From NCBI RefSeq assembly GCF_019097595.1, contig NC_080716.1, forward strand, positions 13,033,401 to 13,097,400: a DNA stretch of 64,000 nt, given 5' to 3'. The position numbers and the translations under genes were made by a program. Positions within the stretch are counted from its first letter, which is position 1; each line of letters starts with the position of its first letter. Below the pieces are notes generated by a model, which saw nothing but the letters and a program-made list of their open reading frames with translations, was not told the origin of the DNA and did not search any database. The DNA is from Hemibagrus wyckioides (Eukaryota; Chordata; Actinopteri; Siluriformes; Bagridae). This document shows positions 24,506 through 40,113 of the stretch, one piece after another.

Positions 24506-24547
24506 ATGCTCGAGCTGGGATCTGCGAAGTTCGCCGCCGGTCTCTGA
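24506..24547 (+). CDS. Upstream ORF 2 in nfib 1b leader
   Basis: A 13-codon ORF (MLELGSAKFAAGL) in the same frame as the main start, ended by TGA. The last base of its stop is the first base of the next ATG (TGATG). Confidence 0.4.
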   Translation: MLELGSAKFAAGL

Positions 24548-24570
24548 TGAAGCTTTGCTCTCGCTTTTGA
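24547..24570 (+). CDS. Upstream ORF 3 in nfib 1b leader
   Basis: A 7-codon ORF (MKLCSRF) overlapping uORF 2 by one base. It is followed immediately, in frame, by the ATG of uORF 4. Confidence 0.4.
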   Translation: MKLCSRF

Positions 24571-24633
24571 ATGAGGACAAGTTCCACTGGGCCGTGCACG
24601 GTGCAGCACGGGCTCGGGAGAATGAACCGATAA
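24571..24633 (+). CDS. Upstream ORF 4 in nfib 1b leader
   Basis: A 20-codon ORF (MRTSSTGPCTVQHGLGRMNR) beginning directly after the stop of uORF 3 and ending 52 nt before the main ATG. No ATG lies between. Confidence 0.4.
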   Translation: MRTSSTGPCTVQHGLGRMNR

Positions 24634-24685
24634 TAACCGGACTTTTGGTGACCGATCGATCTTATCTGCACTGGCGGCCGAGGTC

Positions 24686-24715
24686 ATGATGTATTCGCCG
24701 ATTTGTCTAACGCAG
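24686..24715 (+). CDS. nfib: nfib first coding exon 1b (canonical N-terminus)
   Basis: The exon encodes MMYSPICLTQ and ends with a complete codon at a GTAGAG donor (24716), in phase 0. The sequence equals the canonical NFIB N-terminus as I recall it. NFIA (YSPLCLTQ), NFIC (YSSPLCLTQ) and NFIX (YSPYCLTQ) differ, so this exon separates the paralogues. Two adjacent ATGs (24686 and 24689) could both start; the second has A at -3. It sits in CpG-richer DNA downstream of four short upstream ORFs. The intron to exon 2 is 3,529 bp. I cannot tell which teleost nfib duplicate this is. Confidence 0.95.
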
Positions 24716-28868
<4,153 letters not shown>

Positions 28869-29167
28869 GGCTTGAGTAACTCGGGCCTCTTAAACATAAC
28901 TTCATTAACTATTTATTGTGATTCTACTCAACATCAAATCATCCAAAAAATCAGTTATATTTTGTTGTTTTGTTGTTTCTCTCCATTACATTTTCCACAT
29001 ATCTATCAAATAGACCCGTTAGTTGCACTGATTATATTGTAATATCAAAGCTTTAAATGTAAGAAGCTAAAGATCTTTGTATGGAATTTGTATTAGTGTA
29101 CTTTCATGACAGTCACTACACTGTAAAGATTAATGGAAATGCCCTAGAATAAGAAGTTAGTTAGTAG

Positions 29168-29351
29168 AATAAACGCAACACATTACATTTTAAAAATATT
29201 AAATGTTTTATTTTTTTTTTAATGAAAAAATTATTTCAACCTTTGACTTAATTTTTAGGGATTAGTTACTTAATAGCAGAATACAGAAAAAGCATACAGA
29301 ATATAGAAAAAATATATAAACATATAGAGAGCCTTAAATATTTAAAATAAA
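29168..29351 (+). terminator. nfib: Candidate intronic polyadenylation signals
   Basis: AATAAA occurs at 29168-29173 and 29346-29351, about 300 and 480 bp after the read-through stop. They could end a short nfib transcript. AATAAA is common in AT-rich DNA, so confidence is low. Confidence 0.25.
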
Positions 29352-29362
29352 GAATATATTGC

Positions 29363-29367
29363 ATTAT

Positions 29368-29452
<85 letters not shown>
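29363..29452. repeat. (TA)n microsatellite
   Basis: A nearly pure TA run of about 90 bp with two TG interruptions near its left end. Confidence 0.95.
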
Positions 29453-29457
<5 letters not shown>

Positions 29458-29679
29458 GTCCCGATTCCTACTATAAACCTAATTCCTAATTTAACTGGCC
29501 TTAAAGGTCTCCCTCTTTCCCTATCAAAAATCCTTAATGCTAATAAAATCTGCCATAATCCAATCATTTATACAAATCTTTCCCTATTATATTAGATGCC
29601 AAAATATTGTTTGTGTTTTATTGTAGAATACGTCAGCCTGCATGTGTTTGAATGGTTGTGCGAGAAGGAGGTGGGTTAT

Positions 29680-31022
29680 TGCCAGGCTTAGCGCCTCCAT
29701 TTTGTACGAACGAAGTGCCAGGCTAAGCAGAAGGCATAGCGGAGGGACAATAATGGTTGCTACTGGCACCAGGGTTGGCATCACCCTCTCTTTTGTGTCT
29801 TTGTAGGACGACGTGCATCCGACCGTTGACACTCAGCCGCGGCCTAAATCTCTTATATTGGTTTGAACCGAGAGATTAGAACAGTTTAACACTATTGTGA
29901 TAAAATTAGTATCTTTATTTTTATTGTACAGTTTTAACAGCATCCAGCATGACACAGGGAAATTCAATACTGTAAATAATCATGAAGTGTTCTTTGAATT
30001 TTTTGGTAAAATCTTAGAAAGTTTTCTGATATAAGCCAAAATTGTGAACTTTATTTGAGGGGGAAAACACATTTTTAATGAATATAAAATAACCCTAAAA
30101 CTCTTTTAATTAATATTTTCTTTCTATAGACTGTTTATTACTTTTTTTATATTTTTTGTAACATGATGGTGAGAGACTGTCAACTATAAACTAAAAGCGG
30201 TGAGTGAATAACTATGTCTGTTTAGGGGTTTAATACATTACAGGAGCATGTTTTGCCCTCTGGACCCTGTGCCCATCTCTAAATTATGCCCCCACACTGT
30301 AGCAGCATATCCAAGGCGGCCATTTTGTTTGTGTTGTGCTAGGAGAGTGGCATGGAGAGTGCCAGTGATGGAGGAATGGCGGTTGGCATCAAATCCTCTT
30401 TGTCTGCTTGCATGCCTTTGATTCGTTAGCTGGCATCTGCAATGCAGTGGGCATAGAGGAAAGTTTTTGACACCAACAGAATGGCCGCCGTCACGATTTC
30501 TTTTGTATAATTCAACATGACGCATTTTAAACGAACAATATTACAAAAAAAAGTGCATCTCAAACAGAATTTGATGTTTGTGTTTGTAAATCATTGGCTT
30601 AACTGAATGACACTTTTGTAGCATAGCAGCTGTGGATTTTGGTTTTTGTCGTATTGTTTGAAAATAAAACTAGGGACTAAACACATGGCAAGCGGCTTAC
30701 CGCGTAACATAAACTTGTTACCACAACTAGTTAAGCCTGGCATTATGTGCCACTGTTATGCCCGATGCTTCTGCTAGTAAGTGCACAGCGGTAGTTTTTA
30801 CATTAGCCTGAGCCACATGGCACAGGAGGAAACACCGGGCATCATGCCCTCGGTTTTTGTGAATCACACTAAGCTAGCTGGACTGTGTTGCAGTACCATG
30901 GTGAATGGGCAGTTCAGTGTAGGGGTAAGGAGAATAGCAGGAAGGACTGGTACGCTAGGCGGCAGGCATCATGCCATGTCCAGCCTCTGTGCCTCACTGA
31001 GCCCAGTGTAGCCATTGTGGCA
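29680..31022. promoter_or_regulatory. Region rich in NFI half-site-like TGCCA/TGGCA motifs
   Basis: About 14 TGCCA or TGGCA words occur in 1.34 kb. TGCCAGGCTTAGC (29680) and TGCCAGGCTAAGC (29716) are near copies, and the inverted form TTAAGCCTGGCA lies at 30731. The 11-bp palindrome GGCATCATGCC occurs at 30838-30848 and again at 30965-30975. The region also holds GGCGGCCATTTTG, an YY1-like site, near 30315. It is GC-richer than its surroundings. It reads as a regulatory element or a decayed repeat; its function is unknown. Confidence 0.4.
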
Positions 31023-32563
31023 GTCTCAGTGCGCAGCATGTGTGTGTTCAGTCTCCTTCCTTCAGAAAATTACTGCCCTTACACCACCAGCTTTATCTGC
31101 TCTGAAACATTTAGAAAAAAATCTGTGTGTCAGCATGAATCTGAAAAAAAAAAAAACGAACCAGAAAACAACAGTTTAAAGAAAGTGAAATGGAGTCGAA
31201 TGTACGTTTCATGATTTTGGCTCAGGTCCATCCTCACAGACATACAACGTATTCATCCAAAACCATTTTCCAGCTTAGCGAAGACCCGCGCAATGCTATT
31301 AAAGCATGTGATCATCTTTCAAAAATTTCAACGAGCTGTTCCTTTACTTGTCCTACAAGTCAAGTCAGGACGTGTGAAGCGAGCAACATTTCACACCGAC
31401 TTCATCTCAAAACTCATAACAACGCTGCATGGAAAAAGGAAGTGCACTAATATTTAGCTTTCGTTTACTGACCACAAAAAAAAATAATAAAGAATGAGAA
31501 AAAAAGCACAGAAAATAAACAAAATACAGCACAGAATCAGGGAATTTATATTTGAAAAAATATTGAGCTAATTCTATAAAATAAGATCGACTCATTTTTT
31601 TTTCTTTTATCAGATATAAGCAGAACGCAAAATTTGCATTTACTTTACTTGGATACAATTTTTTGCTTTTAATTTTTTAATAAATATTTACAATTTTCTT
31701 GCACTGTGCAGTTACAGATATCTATTTTCGTTTTGCTTGAATACATGATTTATAAAATGAGACGTCATAAAAACGTGTTTCATAAACTCAGATCGATGTA
31801 TGACTTTACTTATATATTTTTTAAACAGTTATTTTAAATACATTTTTCTTTTAGGGCTAATAATTTTGGAAGAATAAATTTCTTTTTTTCTGTGTTGTCA
31901 AAGTCTGTAAAATATTTACTGTGCTTCTTTTATATTTTTCTGGAACTGATAAATAATCAGCACTGCACTAAATGACTAATTTCCATAATACAATTTTCAT
32001 ATTCTTCTTTTTTTTTCTTCTTTAAAGCTGCAAGCATTTTCTCGGTGTACTGTCCAGGTGGCAGATTATTTATTATTTGCTTGACCATGTTGTGGATGCC
32101 TGTTTTACGAGCAGGCAACTTAGCTTTTGGCCTCTGTGTCAGGACCTCGGCTAAAAGATGCTGTGGGTGTCCTGTGAAGTTAAATCGAGCACAACGGCTC
32201 TGTGAAAACACAGAGGAGGCCGGCGCATGTGGGGGCAGACTAGGGGTTTGAAGAGGATTGTGTGGAGGGATTGAGGGTGCACCTAGAGCCTCCCCATGCC
32301 TCCCGTGACCTCTACGCGTGTGGGTCAGCAGAGCGATGTCCACCTCCTCGTCTAGAGCCAGATGCTTGTAACACTCCTTTGTACACCTTGTGTGTGTGTG
32401 TGTGTGTGTGTGGTGATGGTGGTGTGGAGCATGTATTTAGCTCTTTCAGGGAAGTGTTACAGCTGGCCTAGTTTTCCAGTTGGCTGAGTCTGTGGTAGAG
32501 TCAGGTCTACCCACACTGACTTCCAGGTCACCACCTCTGCCAGTGACTAAGTACTTCATCTCC
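31023..32563 (+). other. nfib intron 2, no gene seen
   Basis: AT-rich to about 32.0 kb, then GC-richer to 32.4 kb. An open frame on the - strand at 31957-32343 resembles no family I know. A (GT)n tract lies at about 32393-32412. Confidence 0.5.
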
Positions 32564-32566
32564 ACT

Positions 32567-32603
<37 letters not shown>
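32564..32603. repeat. (CT)n microsatellite
   Basis: Nearly pure CT run. Confidence 0.9.
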
Positions 32604-32607
<4 letters not shown>

Positions 32608-32715
32608 CCACTTGTAGCAGTAGTTTATCTGGGTCTGTTCCAGACCTATAATGCCAATTGTACACCACACTCAGAATCTGGTCCAAAGGGACAGCTGCCC
32701 AGATCCACACACAGA

Positions 32716-32737
32716 CACACACACACACACACACACA

Positions 32738-32775
<38 letters not shown>

Positions 32776-32804
32776 ATCTGTCTGTCTCTCTGTCTGTCTG
32801 TCTG

Positions 32805-32870
<66 letters not shown>
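32716..32870. repeat. Compound CA-CT-CTGT-CT-CA array
   Basis: The order is (CA)n, (CT)n, (CTGT)n, (CT)n, (CA)n, so the 155-bp array is roughly symmetric in unit order about its centre. The open frames through it are repeat artefacts. Confidence 0.95.
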
Positions 32871-32871
<1 letters not shown>

Positions 32872-35800
32872 ACCCCAATCCACAGAAGCAGAGACGGTTT
32901 GGACTTTGGAGCACCGACAGCGGCTTGTGTCGAAAACCGTTACGAGCGCACGAGCATAAGGGACGCCTTCGACTCAGTGGCATTTGTTTTTGTTTAGCTA
33001 TTTATTTGTTTGTTAGCTAATTGTTTCCAGTGAGCCGTTGTGGCTGTGGTGGTTGTAAGGCTATCTGTTTCGGAGCGAGAGACAGAGAGAAAGCGTGTGG
33101 TCGATCCATTTGTAGGCCTGCAGCTACTGACTTGGTCCTAAAACCAATACAGATGGCTCCTTACTTCTCTCCCACTCTGTGTGTCCCACCACTGAGTTTG
33201 GAGCAAAAAACGCACGACTTGGTTTCAGTTGTGGAAATGAAAGGCAATAGCTTCTGTTTGATGTTTTAGTACACTGGTGTACCGCCACATTAAACATAAA
33301 GGGAGAAAGGGAGGGGGGATTTGCTGCTACAACTTCAGTCCAAATGGTAATCTCAGCAGCCCGCAGGTCTTGTGTGTGCACTTTTTTTTTGAGGTTTCAC
33401 GATTTAAAAAAAAAAAAAAAACTTGTTTCAGCAAAAACATACATTTCTTGCTTTGCTCCAGATTTGCTGGAGTCTCACTCTCTGAAAGGGATTGCTATGA
33501 AAAGAGAGCTTTGCTATAAACCTGAGCTTTGTTCGTTTTTTTTTTGAGTTAGTGCTTGTCTGAGCACGAGAGAAAAAATGCTATAGCAACACAATACGTC
33601 TTAACTTTATCTCAAGGGCAAAAAAAAGAAAAAAAAAGAAAACGTGCCGATGCCTGAGCGTATTGACAGTTCACTCAATTAGGTCAGCAATTTAGTCATT
33701 TCTGGTCCTTTTCGCTAATTTTAGAATTAGAACGAAGCAAAAGCTGCAGAAGACACAAGCAAGTTCGGATATGTTAGTAGAGCGGGTGTAGTATTGCAAA
33801 CTTGGCAAGGTAGATTTTGAAATCTGTTGCATACAGAATTTCAGTTCGATCGCTTTTCTGATCCAACTTCTGATCCAGCACCATCCCAGACTGGAATAAG
33901 TGCTGCTGAGAAGCTGAAGGTCATTTGGGGAAGATTTGTGTTTGTGCTGAGCAGGCAGTAAGGCCTTTGCCTCGAACAGGGCTGGAGAGCTGATTAGTAT
34001 TCTGCGCAGCCTGCTGTGACTACCTCACGTAAAGCCATAACCTATCGAACACATTCCCTTAGTCTAATCCATTTAGAGCTCCTTCCAGCTCTCTGGCCTT
34101 CTTTATTGATTTCCCTCCCCTCCATGTATATCCCCCTCTTCTCTCTTCTCCCTCCTTGGCTGGCTGACTTTCTGCTTCGCTGTTGCTTCAATTCAGTGGT
34201 ATACTGTTACTCCACACACTGCCACAGAGAACTGTTCATTCCTTCGCTTCTCTTCTCTTCTCTTCTCTTGTCTGTCTGGTGTGTCTTGTTTTTTTTTTCT
34301 TTTTTTCTTTTTCCTTCCTGCTTACTGTAGCTTCTACACTCTGTAGAAGTGTGTCTGCTTAAATTGTATGCTTTGTATGAATTTTCCGCATGCCTTTTGC
34401 CTATAGTACACTTTAACCTTAACCCTAGTTCTGGGTACTTGTCTTTTGTGTTCTGTTTTTTGTCTCTGTTTTCACTCAGCACCACTCCCCATGGTCAGTA
34501 TGCAGAGCTGGATGTTGTAAGTAGGTTTCATGATGGCGTGTGTGTGTGTGTGTGTGTGTGTGTTGTATCATTTTGCAGTTCTCTGTGTTGTACTTCAACT
34601 GTAAGATCTCTATAACCCCCAGTCCTTTTTCACTCAGCACTCTCCATGGCAACACTACCATTACTTATACATGGCATTTTAAGACTTGGGTGTATGTACA
34701 TGTGCTGTTGAGAGACAGAAATTTATTTTGGAATGATTCATCAAAGGAGCTTCGAGCTCTTAATCACTGTTGACCCTCAGTCTGTGCCAGAATTAGCGAG
34801 AATGGGAAAATATGTCTGAAAATGTACTTGTATTGCAGGGGTCACATAGAAGCATCTCTACTTTGCCTCTTCACTTTTTTTTCCATGAGCTTATCTTGTA
34901 TTTTCAGCATTCGCTTTCCTGGAGTCCCACGTCATCTGTGCAGAACCCGAAACGCTCTGCTGCTCTCCAGGGCCCTGTTGAGCAAAGAGCATCACCAGAG
35001 CCCCTCTCTCCTTCCCTTGCCTCCCACGCCTCCCTCAGAGGAAGACTGATGGGTTCATCGTCCTTTTCTATAGCTCACTGTACGGGGTGTCTGGGTCTTG
35101 TCCCACCAGCACCACCACAACAACTTTTACTGTCACCAGCTGCCTTGACACAGCTTTCCTCTCTTCCAGACATCCTTATCACACACTTATAATCGTGGCC
35201 ACAGAGACGAAAGAGTTCAGCGAGAGAAGGGAGACGAGCTACCAGAAAGGGGGTTCCCAGAAATTATAAAGACTTTGGAGTTGGAGAAAGCAAAAAACTG
35301 ACGGAGAGTGAGTGTGAGAGAGATATATCAAATGCAGGTAGACTCAGACAGAGAGACAGAGAGAAAAGGTCTGAATTCCTCCATTGTGGGATGACTGGTG
35401 TCTTGCACGTCTCCACGCCAACAGGCATTCTTCACGAGGGGGACAGCGAATGAATGGCTGCCAGCGAGGGCCAGAGACAATCGAGGAGGTTGCTAAGGGA
35501 GACTGTGACTTTTCCCCCCTCCGCCCATAGCAAAAGTCTTTTCATGGCAGACAGGCCTCAGAGTGATGGCCGCCTCCTCTTTTGTCTGGTCTGGTACAGT
35601 ACCTCCCACTGCTGAGACAGACGGCTCAGAGTTAAACGCACAGATGAAGGGAGGGCAGCCGTGACTGGGACGGCCCTAAGTCTGTCTGAAGGGGGCCAAG
35701 TAATGCAAAGCTATAAAACACAGAGTTATAGCTGACCAAGAGACTGGCACTTTATGTGGCGAGCATTTGTTTAATACGTGGCCAGGGATGCCCAGTTCTT

Positions 35801-36659
35801 TTTTAAACCTTTACTGTATTGTTCTAAATCTGGCTGTATTCCTGATGACATGAAAATATCGTCTTGTACAGTTACAATACCTCATTTGTGTGATCCTTAA
35901 ACAACTTGGTAGTGAATGGAAAGGAAGTGTAATGGAGCTTCTTCCAGAACAACGTCCAAGAGGATATAGGAAATAGTCATATTTCACTCAAGAACTTTGT
36001 TGTATTGGTCATTATGAAAATACTTTAGGTCTTTGGGAATGGTTTCTCACTTGGGTTGCAGCTCAATAGCTGACCCATGTCTCCTGTTGATGTCCTGCAA
36101 GATGAACACAAAACCCAACCTTCTGTAATCTCAAGGATGACAGATTTAAAAGTCTTTCCCCTGTGATAATCACATCCTGTTTTCATTTTGCAAAGACAGA
36201 TTTTCCCCAAATCTGGGAAAACAGGGAAAAGAAAGAGTATGTGAGAAAAGAAACGGAAGGGAACAGAAACTGTAATACCTTGGACTACAGTGTTGGCTAG
36301 CAGTCGAGTATGCTTCCTTGTCTCCTGACTATCCAATACTTAGTTAACCCATTACAGAACCTCCTGACTGTCTATGCTTCAATTTGAACTCTTTAAGAAG
36401 CCAACAAATTTTATTTACACCTATTTTTGTTGTGCCCATGTTCAGTATTGAAAGCCTTTATCATGTCCCCCTCCACAGTGGTGGTTAATGGCTTATACGA
36501 AAGGAAGTACTTCTGTGTTTACTGAGCCTACAAGAGGCAATATATTCATATAAAAGTTTCACCAAAAAAGTTTATTTTCACATAAGTGTTCAAAGTAAAT
36601 GTGATTTCAAACCATTTTCTGCCTCTCTAGGTTTTATGCTTCTTGAGAAGTCTATAGCT
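32871..36659 (+). other. nfib intron 2, no gene seen
   Basis: Unique sequence with a CTTCT-type repeat (34244-34269) and a (GT)n tract (34540-34563). Pyrimidine-rich open frames at 34-35.2 kb have no recognisable domain. Confidence 0.5.
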
Positions 36660-36850
36660 CTTATTCTGGTGATAGAGCACCTTCTGAGTGGTCGGTGTGT
36701 TAAACACAGGGCAGTGAGGAATGAGCGCTCGATTGGCTGTGATTAAAGCCAGCTCTCTGGTAACAGCTCTCTGTAACGGAGCTGCTAATGAAAGCTGGCC
36801 TTGGCGGCTGCGCAGGGCCCTTGTTACGAGTGCCCACGCTGAAAGGATAT
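36660..36850. promoter_or_regulatory. Candidate conserved non-coding element
   Basis: A GC-balanced unique block with CGATTGGCTG (inverted CCAAT), GATTAAAGCCAG and repeated AGCTCTCTG words. The call is from composition only. Confidence 0.3.
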
Positions 36851-37795
36851 ACATGTTGTTTCCAGATTACTGGAATTCTTCTCAAATTGGCCTGCCTTTC
36901 TACTTGGCATAGGAATCTAACTTCTATATCCCCCTCCATTCTTCCCTCCATGTGCCTCTGTGTCTTTTAACAGAGCCTAAACCCGCCCATATGCACAACC
37001 ACACCCACACAAAAACACACGCACTCGCTTTGCTTCCCGAAGCCTGCATTTAGACAAAATCAGACATGCACTCTGGGTAACCACAGCATCTGTCTGTAGT
37101 GTGAGTGTATTTTTGAGGCTACACATTTAAATTCGCGTCCCTTAATCCATGGAAGATTGTAATTAGGATGGTTACATGTGCACAGACCCGAAACCTGCAA
37201 TTACATTATGCGTCTCTCCCAAAATAATAACCTAACAACATGGAATAATTAAAGTTGCATTTCTAGGGAAAGCGGTGATACCTCTATGTGAATGCTGGTT
37301 AAGTGATTAAAGCCTATCCTTCTTTTTGTGTCCATATTGGCGAGGCAATGTAATCAGTATTTTACAGCTAAAACCCTGATTAGTAGGTTTGGTTAACTCT
37401 GGGTGTTGGGATGGAAGCTGGGATCATCTGTAAAGGATGAATTGGGCTTTGCAGCAGGTTGGAAATGGAAATGGATGTCCACTTTCTCTCTGAGCACCCT
37501 TAACCTCATTCCTCCTCGATCACAACACACCTCAAACTTGACCTGCTACACGGGACTTCCTAGAATTCATCAATATATCCTAACGAGTCTGCATGATTGT
37601 GTAGATTGTAGCGTTAGTGCAGTGCTCCAGAACAATGTCACCTTAATGTCGAAACAGACGGTGAACCTTTGATCCCGGGTGAAGAGGGATTAGAGGAAAG
37701 TTCACCATTGTTTTACTAAACAGAGTCTGTGTAGAGTTACCCTTTCCCTTATATTCACTATCATGTACTCTCTTGCTAAACCTTAAACCCAAAAC

Positions 37796-37822
37796 GTGTG
37801 TGTGTGTGTGCGTGTGTGTGTG
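37796..37822. repeat. (GT)n microsatellite
   Basis: Short GT run with one GC interruption. Confidence 0.85.
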
Positions 37823-37980
37823 AACGCTCCTGGGAGAGCTGGAGAAAGGCTAGCTGCTGTGAACAAGATTGCCTTTTTTAAGGATAGAGGTGTGAAATCT
37901 AGAAACACTCAACTATTGTGTGTAGTGAGAAAGGAGACGTTCGCAGATAGCTTTATCGAAAGAAAACTGAGAAAAATAGA

Positions 37981-38010
37981 AGTCTAGACTGAAGTCTAGA
38001 CTAGTCTAGA
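37981..38010. repeat. Nested palindrome cluster around TCTAGA
   Basis: AGTCTAGACT occurs at 37981-37990 and 37993-38002. TCTAGACTAGTCTAGA (37995-38010) is a perfect 16-bp palindrome. Three TCTAGA sites fall in 30 bp. Confidence 0.9.
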
Positions 38011-38039
38011 GGGACTCGTACTGTGTTCTTCCTCTATAG

Positions 38040-38330
38040 CAGATAGCTGAAAAGCCATAGATTGGGATCAGGCCCCTTGACTAAAAGCCGCCTGACAGAT
38101 TAGCCTTTATCACTAACCTTAGAGCGCTGTCACATTTTAATGCACTTAGGCCTAATTGGAAGAGATGTGGCCTGAAAATGCTGATTGTGGCTCAAGTTAA
38201 GGTCAAGACAGCGTTATCTGTCTGGCGAGTCTCAGATATTCACTTAGACAGAGAGGGAAATTCATTGCAGATTACTTGCTAGGCTGTTACGTTGTGTGTG
38301 CTAGCATTAGAGCCATGACTTAGTGTGTTA
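38040..38330. promoter_or_regulatory. Candidate conserved non-coding element
   Basis: A unique block with many homeodomain-type TAAT/ATTA cores and GATTAGCC words, distinct from the AT-rich DNA that follows it. Conservation was not testable here. Confidence 0.3.
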
Positions 38331-40070
38331 AAATGTATTAAAAAGGTTTTTTTCAAATATCATATTATATATTTTAAATAAAATAATTTTTCGTAACTAT
38401 TGTAAATATGTTTTATATTTTTTTCTTTATCAAGAAAGAGCCAAAAAAAAAAAAACCTGAATGAATGCCTATGCAGACCTAAATGGATGACTTTGATTTG
38501 TTCAACGGATGATAATAAATGCATGCAGGCTGGTGTACATGGTTGTCCAGTCATCTGAAAAAAAAAAAAAATAGTACCACGTTTGAAATATTTCAGATGT
38601 GTGTCTAATGTGGAACTGTAACCCACACGGTTTCACGGTGCAAGAGCATGCAACTATATGTTACAGATTCTTGAAACGTGCAAGCGCTAGTTCCAAAGAC
38701 AGGTTTAAAGTTGTGTGCAAGTTTAGAGGAAAAGAAAATACATGATATTTAAAGGTGGATTCTTTAGCAAACAAAAAAAAACCCAGTAACTAATCTGTTC
38801 TTTGCATTATAATTTTGTTATACAATATAAAGATCACTTATATTCCGATAAAAACATTTTTATAATTGATCAAGTATTAAAAAAAAAAAAAAAACTCAGT
38901 TTATTTTAAAAATGCTGCCTTGTTGCAAAATAGTATTTTCAGACCGCGCGTGCAAGTTGCCACAGAGTAGCACATGTTTGTTTAGAAAATTTGCCATGTG
39001 AACTTGTCTGTCCTTGATTAAACAGCGTGTGCACAGCGGCCTTTAGCCTTACAGCCCTAAAACACTGAACAAATGAAACACAGAGAGTGCTTGGTGTTTG
39101 GGGATGAGGGGATTGAGGGTAGGAAGAGGAATCAGAGCAGTTTGTTTTTATTAAAACATCTTCATCTGCTTATGCTAAAGTATCTGGCAGTGTGAAAGCA
39201 GGAGCTTGACGCTGGAGAGGCTCAAACCAGGCTCACCATGTGTGTCTTGTTAAGGGCAGTTATGACAAATGGCAGCAGCTGTACAAACTAATCTCTCTGT
39301 TCTTTCACACATGGCGCCCAATTAACAATGGGCCACTGTCGGACTGTAATCCACAACCAGCCAACCTGCTCCTACTCCCGCTGGCCGAGCAAGAGAGAGG
39401 CAAAGTTTTACAGCAAATACAGTATAAATATGTGTGTGTGTGTGTGTGTGCACACCCAGAAACACATTGCAGTGGCTGGCTAGGATGTATGTGTAGAGGG
39501 AAGTGGCCTGTCAGGGGCTACATTCCCACTGGGTTTGTAATGATGAAGTGCATGTTGCAGTGGTCACTGTCAGCTGGACTCCACTCAAATGAATACACAC
39601 TCTTCATGAGACTAATGGCCTCCCATTTCTTGGGCCGTATGCTTCACTTATCTATGCCTCAACTCCATTACTTCACGCAGATTTGCATAACGTGGCTGGA
39701 AAAAAAATGGGGGTAAATATATATGCCCAGAGAAGCCAGAGAAAATCAAGAATAAAACACTGGGACAAGTCCATTAGAAGGAGCAGGATATGGCTTGCAA
39801 TTTGGACGATTCTCCTTAAGCCTAGTACAATCATCACTGCATACGAGAGAGTGAAGATTTAATAAAGCGTATGTGGTAAAGAAAAGTGGTGTTGTGTGCC
39901 AGGCATGAGGTGGCAGGGGAAGTGCCAGCAAGCATGAATGAATGGAAGCTTCTGAATGGGAAAAAAAGCTAGGATTTGTTTCCATTGCATCCAAGAATGA
40001 TTAAGCTTAGCCCCTCTGGCTGTGAATCTCAGCTCGTGGACAAAGCCACAGAGTTCCTGCCCAGAACATC

Positions 40071-40071
<1 letters not shown>
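38331..40071 (+). other. nfib intron 2, no gene seen
   Basis: AT-rich at 38.3-38.9 kb, then unique GC-balanced sequence. A 158-codon open frame at 39240-39716 spans a GT repeat and has no recognisable domain. Confidence 0.5.

Positions 40072-40109
<38 letters not shown>
40072..40109. repeat. (GA)n microsatellite
   Basis: Perfect GA run of about 36 bp. Confidence 0.95.

Positions 40110-40113
<4 letters not shown>

Noticed and set aside
31957..32343. 128-codon open frame on the - strand with a lysine-rich tail
   Set aside because: The lysine run comes from a poly-T/TTC tract, no family is recognisable and no splice or promoter context supports it.
39240..39716. 158-codon open frame on the + strand
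   Set aside because: It crosses a GT repeat (CVCVCV), lacks a recognisable domain, lies inside nfib intron 2 and looks like a chance frame.
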